Assembly: GCF_964355755.1 (NCBI RefSeq)
Contig: NC_092678.1
Location: 20,928,922 to 20,992,921, forward strand
Source: Antedon mediterranea
Lineage: Eukaryota > Echinodermata > Crinoidea > Comatulida > Antedonidae
Reading direction: 5' to 3'
Length of the DNA stretch: 64,000 nt
Shown: in pieces, positions 60,195 through 64,000 of the stretch
How the letters are laid out: each line of letters starts with the position of its first letter
Position numbering within the stretch: position 1 is the first letter of the stretch
Translations under genes and position numbers: made by a program
Notes under the pieces: generated by a model
What the model saw: the letters and a program-made list of their open reading frames with translations, nothing else
What the model was told of the DNA's origin: nothing
Databases searched by the model: none

Positions 60195-61830
60195 AGAGCT
60201 GGCCAGAGCCATATATAAAGAGTTACGACATTGGATTATAGTCACGTGATATGCAGATCAATTTGTGTCAAACTGGTCTCCGTTAATTCATGTAAAGTAT
60301 AGGAGCAAGAAAATACTTTAAACTTTTTCTTATATTTTAAAAATTTTAATTGCACATTTTACGGTGAAATATCGATGTGCACAGCGTAGGCTTACAGAAG
60401 TACTTGCGGCAAAGAATGGGTGTCACGAAACCTAAGACCACGAAAGCGAAGACCCCCTAAGACCTAAGATCACGAAAGCTAAGACCCAACACCTAAGATT
60501 ACAAATATTTATCTTTTGCACCTGCCTTGTATTTTAACTCCCAACATTTATTCTGAATACCACACCTTAGAATTGGCACTTTCATGAAAAAGAATCACAT
60601 AAAAAGTAACAAATACATTTTTAAATTGATGATTTTACAGACGTTTTTCTCGCACACAAAATGACTAGCCTACTACAGCACTACAGTAGGCCTACCCCAT
60701 GTTCAATGTTTTTGTTTCTATGGAACGTCAAAAGAGCAAAAATTATATAGAGGGCTGAAAACTCTGTGGAGTCCATCTACAGTGTGGATGGAACAATGTA
60801 AATTTAAAATTGTAATGATAATAGTATAATCATGCAAGTACGAAGAAATAAATACTGGCAAATAAATTTTAATTTAAAAATCATGATAGGTTTTTTTGTT
60901 TCGTTTTCTTTCTGTTTTTATGCTTGTACTATTATTGTTGCTCTTTTGGCGCTCCATAGAAACAAAAACATTGAGCATGGTGGGAGCTCGAGGAGTTACA
61001 TTACAGACAGTATACAAAGAAACACATCTGTAAAATCATCAATTTAAAGGATTTATTTATTTGTTATTATGTGTTTCTCCTTCTGAAAGTACTTATAAGT
61101 CCTAATTTTAAAGTGTGGTGTTCAGGATAAAGTTAGTCAACAAATTTGGAGTCAAAATACAAGAAAGGCAGGTGCGTAAGAAAAACATCCTCTGAACCAA
61201 CACAATGGAGTAAATATATACCAACAAACAACCCGTCAAGTTTGTTTGTTGTAAAGAAAAAATATACATTTACTCAACGGGCGAAAATAATGTGAGTTTA
61301 TCTATGTTTTGCGGTAGTATTAAATTATATTTATGGTAATAAATGAAACCTACTGTGTTTAAAATTATGTATGGATAAACAAGTATTGTTTTTAAGCTGT
61401 AGTATATCTTAGTATTTGTAATCTTAGGTTGGGTCTTAGCTTTCGTGATCTTAGGTCTTAGGGGGTCTGAGCTTTCGTGGTCTTAGGTTTCGTGACACCC
61501 GGCAAAGGATGTTGCGCGCGCGTGCGCTAGTACATTATAAAGTTCGATTGATTGATTTTGGAACGAAACATCCCATAACTACGTCCTATAACAATTAATA
61601 TGTAATATTTTGAATTCATAATGCATGCTTTGATGACTAAATAAAATAATAAAGTGTCGTGGATATATTTGTTAATATATTGAATAGGGTATGAACAATA
61701 TTAAAATAATAAAGGCAAATTATTACAGCGTGCGAATTCTTTGACACAAACATGGATTCTAATCTTCAATGTCGTAACTCTTTATATGGCTCTGGAGCAG
61801 CTGGCTCTGGAGCTGGCTCTGGGGGGATGG
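60195..61830. mobile_element. Outer inverted-repeat structure
   Basis: CCAGAGCCATATATAAAGAG at 60204 recurs inverted near 61782-61800 (GAGTTACGACATTG also shared), with arms of about 80-100 bases. It encloses the 60418-61500 element, so it looks like an older element into which that one jumped. Its exact ends are not resolved. Confidence 0.55.
60418..61500. mobile_element. 1,083 bp long-inverted-repeat element (Mutator-like ends)
   Basis: The ends GGGTGTCACGAAACC and its inverse are inverted, and similarity extends nearly to the middle, making the whole element one imperfect hairpin. The flanks GGCAAAGAAT (60408-60417) and GGCAAAGGAT (61501-61510) are a 10-base duplication with one mismatch. 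Terminal bases resemble those of the 36600-36940 element. It carries no transposase. Confidence 0.85.
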
Positions 61831-62900
61831 GGGAGGAGAGAGGAGGAGAACTCGCGCGAATATTGAAATTTCAACTGGAGACCTCTAGGCCTAGGGCCAA
61901 GCTAAAATCAAGAACGCAGATTTGAATGAATATTTGATTATCTGGTTTTAGTCATTGGTAAATTCAACCTTCCTTTAGTAAATATATTCATTTTTTAGAG
62001 GGATAAATTATAAATATCTTTGTTACCGTAATATAATTTTTCTAATAAGCCTAGGCCTAGCCCTAGGCCCTAGTAGGCTAGGCTAGGCCTACTATCTCTA
62101 AGACTAAGCCTATAATATACTACTCTAGGCCTAGGCCTATATAATATTATTATATAGGCTAGGCTTAGTTTAGGCCTACATGATGCCTAGCTAGGCCAGT
62201 ACACAGTCACAGTACAGTAGTAAAGTAGCTAGGACAGGTAAGTACTAGACTACTATTCTAGGCCTAGTATACATACAGTAGTAGGCCAGAGTCCAGAGAG
62301 AGTAGTACAGTAGCTAGTAAGCCTAGACTATAGTCTAGTATTATTATAAACCTCTCTAGAAAATAATCAGCCTATTTTGAATTTAGTTGGATAATAGATC
62401 GACGAAACCGAAGTCTTCCAGGCACCGTCCGCATATTTTATGATACCCATTTATGTGCCAAAATATTATATCTTCTACAAATAAACAGAATCACTTATAG
62501 CTCATGCTGTAAACTGTCTGCTGCATGCATGAACTGTTTGCCTCGGTCTGTCCACCAGAAGTACAACAGCCATGACTATACTGTAGGCTAAGGCTACAGT
62601 AGTTAGTATTATACTTTATAGTATAGATAGACTAGCAGAGTATAAAAAGGTCTAAATAAATAAGTGGCTAGGACTAGCCTTAGCTAGCTAGGTAGGCCTG
62701 TCCCTTCCCCGTCTGTGAAGTGTAGGGGTGAATCTAGAACCAGGCCAACCAGCCGTACTTATGCCAACTCATACCAAGACTAACAGGACAAATGAATATC
62801 TCCTAAATAAGAACACAACAACTTTCAGGATGAAAATTCTTGACTCGTTTTTTTTTTCACAGTAATTTAATTGAGAAATACTGTACACATAACCAACACA
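61831..62900. other. TAGGCCTA-rich upstream region of the FANCI-like gene
   Basis: 62040-62350 is dense in TAGGCCTA-like palindromes and CTAG. No exon is seen before 62901. The promoter could not be placed. Confidence 0.5.
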
Positions 62901-63700
62901 ATGGACCAAAAGATAGTAATTCTGTATGAAACTGGTAAACTTACAGGTCTCACCAAGCTTATCAACTCTTTAATTGATGCCCCACAGGTTAGTATAGTAG
63001 TATACAATTACACTTTACAGAAACAATATCTGACTTCTGAAAAAATGATAATAAAAAGATTATCCCATTCATTTTATAATTTGTTATTAGTTTTCTTTTC
63101 TCTGCTTGTTTAGAAAATATCTGACATGTTGACTAGGCGGGTAATTGGCACGGTTGGTGATCCTATCATCCTGTTGAGGGCGCTGTTAAAAGGCTGCGAT
63201 AAATATGAAGATGGTATGAAAGCCAGACACATGGTTTTTACAGCCTGTATAAACCTACTACAAGATTCTACCATCAATGTTAAGGTTGCCACGGATATCA
63301 TTGCATTTCTTCTGGTCGAGGTAATAAAAAGTGTATATTAAATAATTCTCATTTTTGTTTATGTGTTCTATAAATTTCAAGCACACTAGAAAACTGTTGA
63401 GAAGCCCTAATTTAGATTCTGTTTTCGTACAAGTCTCTACTCTAGGCAAGCAAAAAATCTTTCTGATTAAACTAACAAAACACCCTACACATTGCACAAC
63501 CCATCTCTGAGACACATCTCTTGTAATCACTTTTTTGTTCTACTATATGTTTCTAGTTTAAATCAAAAATGTCTGAATATGATTGTTAACTTTTTTAATT
63601 ACATCCTTTTTTAGACTGATAAGCTATCAAGCAGCAGATTGGCAGAATTGACAGACTTTTATATCGAGGCTGTAAAAAGTAAAGAGCCTGCAAGTGGAAG
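62901..63700 (+). CDS. FANCI: Fanconi anaemia group I protein homologue, 5' exons
   Basis: Three in-frame exons: 62901-62987, 63114-63320, 63615-63700 (all GT..AG). The protein starts MDQKIV and has the order expected at the N-terminus of FANCI: an N-terminal helix, the LLRALLKGCD segment, an ACINLLQDS helix, IIAFLLVE, then LAELTDFYIEAVKS. In vertebrates FANCI pairs with FANCD2 as a DNA clamp in interstrand crosslink repair, in the nucleus. Only about the first 126 codons are in the window; the rest, including the monoubiquitination site, lies to the right. Assigned from remembered family pattern; homology search would confirm. Confidence 0.8.
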
Positions 63701-63734
63701 GTAAGGCCATAGAGTGTAACTCTCCCATAGAGTG

Positions 63735-64000
63735 TAACTCTCCCATTAGCCCCACTCCATAGTGCACTATGTGCAGTAGGTAGGACATCTTAGCTGAACC
63801 GTTCTCGCCCACATAGAGGTAACTCTCCCATTAGCCCCACTCCATAGTGCACTATGTGCAGTAGGTAGGACATCTTAGCTGAACCGTTCTCGCCCACATA
63901 GAGGTAACTCTCCCATTAGCCCCACTCCATAGTGCACTATGTGCAGTAGGTAGGACATCTTAGCTGAACCGTTCTCGCCCACATAGAGGTAACTCTCCCA
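63735..64000. repeat. 85 bp tandem repeat in FANCI-like intron 3
   Basis: TCTCCCATTAGCCCCACTCC recurs at about 63740, 63825 and 63910 and again at the right edge, with nearly identical units. Each unit has the palindrome ATAGTGCACTAT. The array continues beyond the window. Confidence 0.9.

Noticed and set aside
63735-64000. CRISPR-like regular repeats
   Set aside because: Units are directly joined with no unique spacers, in an animal intron. It is a plain tandem repeat.

Overview
This looks like nuclear DNA of a marine invertebrate animal, A+T-rich and packed with transposons. Evidence: genes split into small exons with GT..AG introns, several LINEs, an LTR retrotransposon, inverted-repeat DNA transposons, and many TAGGCCTA palindromes. 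A ROC-COR protein ending in death domains, together with the repeat style, fits an echinoderm or a close deuterostome relative. That placement is inference; no ribosomal or mitochondrial marker is present.

Layout. (1) 1-905 is an (ACT)n microsatellite. (2) 1271-11720 (+) is the 3' part of a ROC-COR (ROCO family) gene ending in two death domains. One of its introns carries a LINE (2358-7702) with a ~101 bp target duplication, and that LINE carries a 2,973 bp inverted-repeat transposon. (3) 13.3-15.9 kb is a dead LINE. (4) 16836-27360 (+) is gene A. (5) 28.08-29.64 kb is a broken third copy of part of gene A, with exons out of order. (6) 29.6-33.2 kb is repeat-rich. (7) 33175-39821 (-) is a Ty3/gypsy element with 145 bp LTRs, split by a 1.9 kb fold-back element that itself contains a 341 bp element. 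(8) 40178-44720 is a 4.5 kb imperfect palindrome carrying a LINE fragment. (9) 45131-58733 (+) is gene B, a paralogue of gene A. (10) 60.2-61.8 kb is another nested inverted-repeat structure. (11) 62901 to the right edge (+) is the 5' end of a probable FANCI gene, with an 85 bp tandem repeat in its third intron.

The main result is the A/B gene pair. Spliced by eye with consistent phases, each has the order: TKL-type kinase (ZAK/MLK-like), DH-PH (RhoGEF), second DH-PH, SH3, acidic tyrosine-rich tail. Gene B is open over 22 exons (1,424 codons). The two DH-PH cassettes have the same seven-exon pattern and the same intron phases, so one arose from the other by internal duplication. I know of no characterised protein with this order: TRIO and kalirin carry their kinase at the C-terminus, and BCR has a different kinase type. 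Gene A has an in-frame TAA just after its kinase exon, so it may now make only a kinase, or be read in two parts, or be decaying. Cdc42/Rac/Rho-type GTPase activation coupled to MAP3K-like signalling is the natural guess for function, but it is inference.
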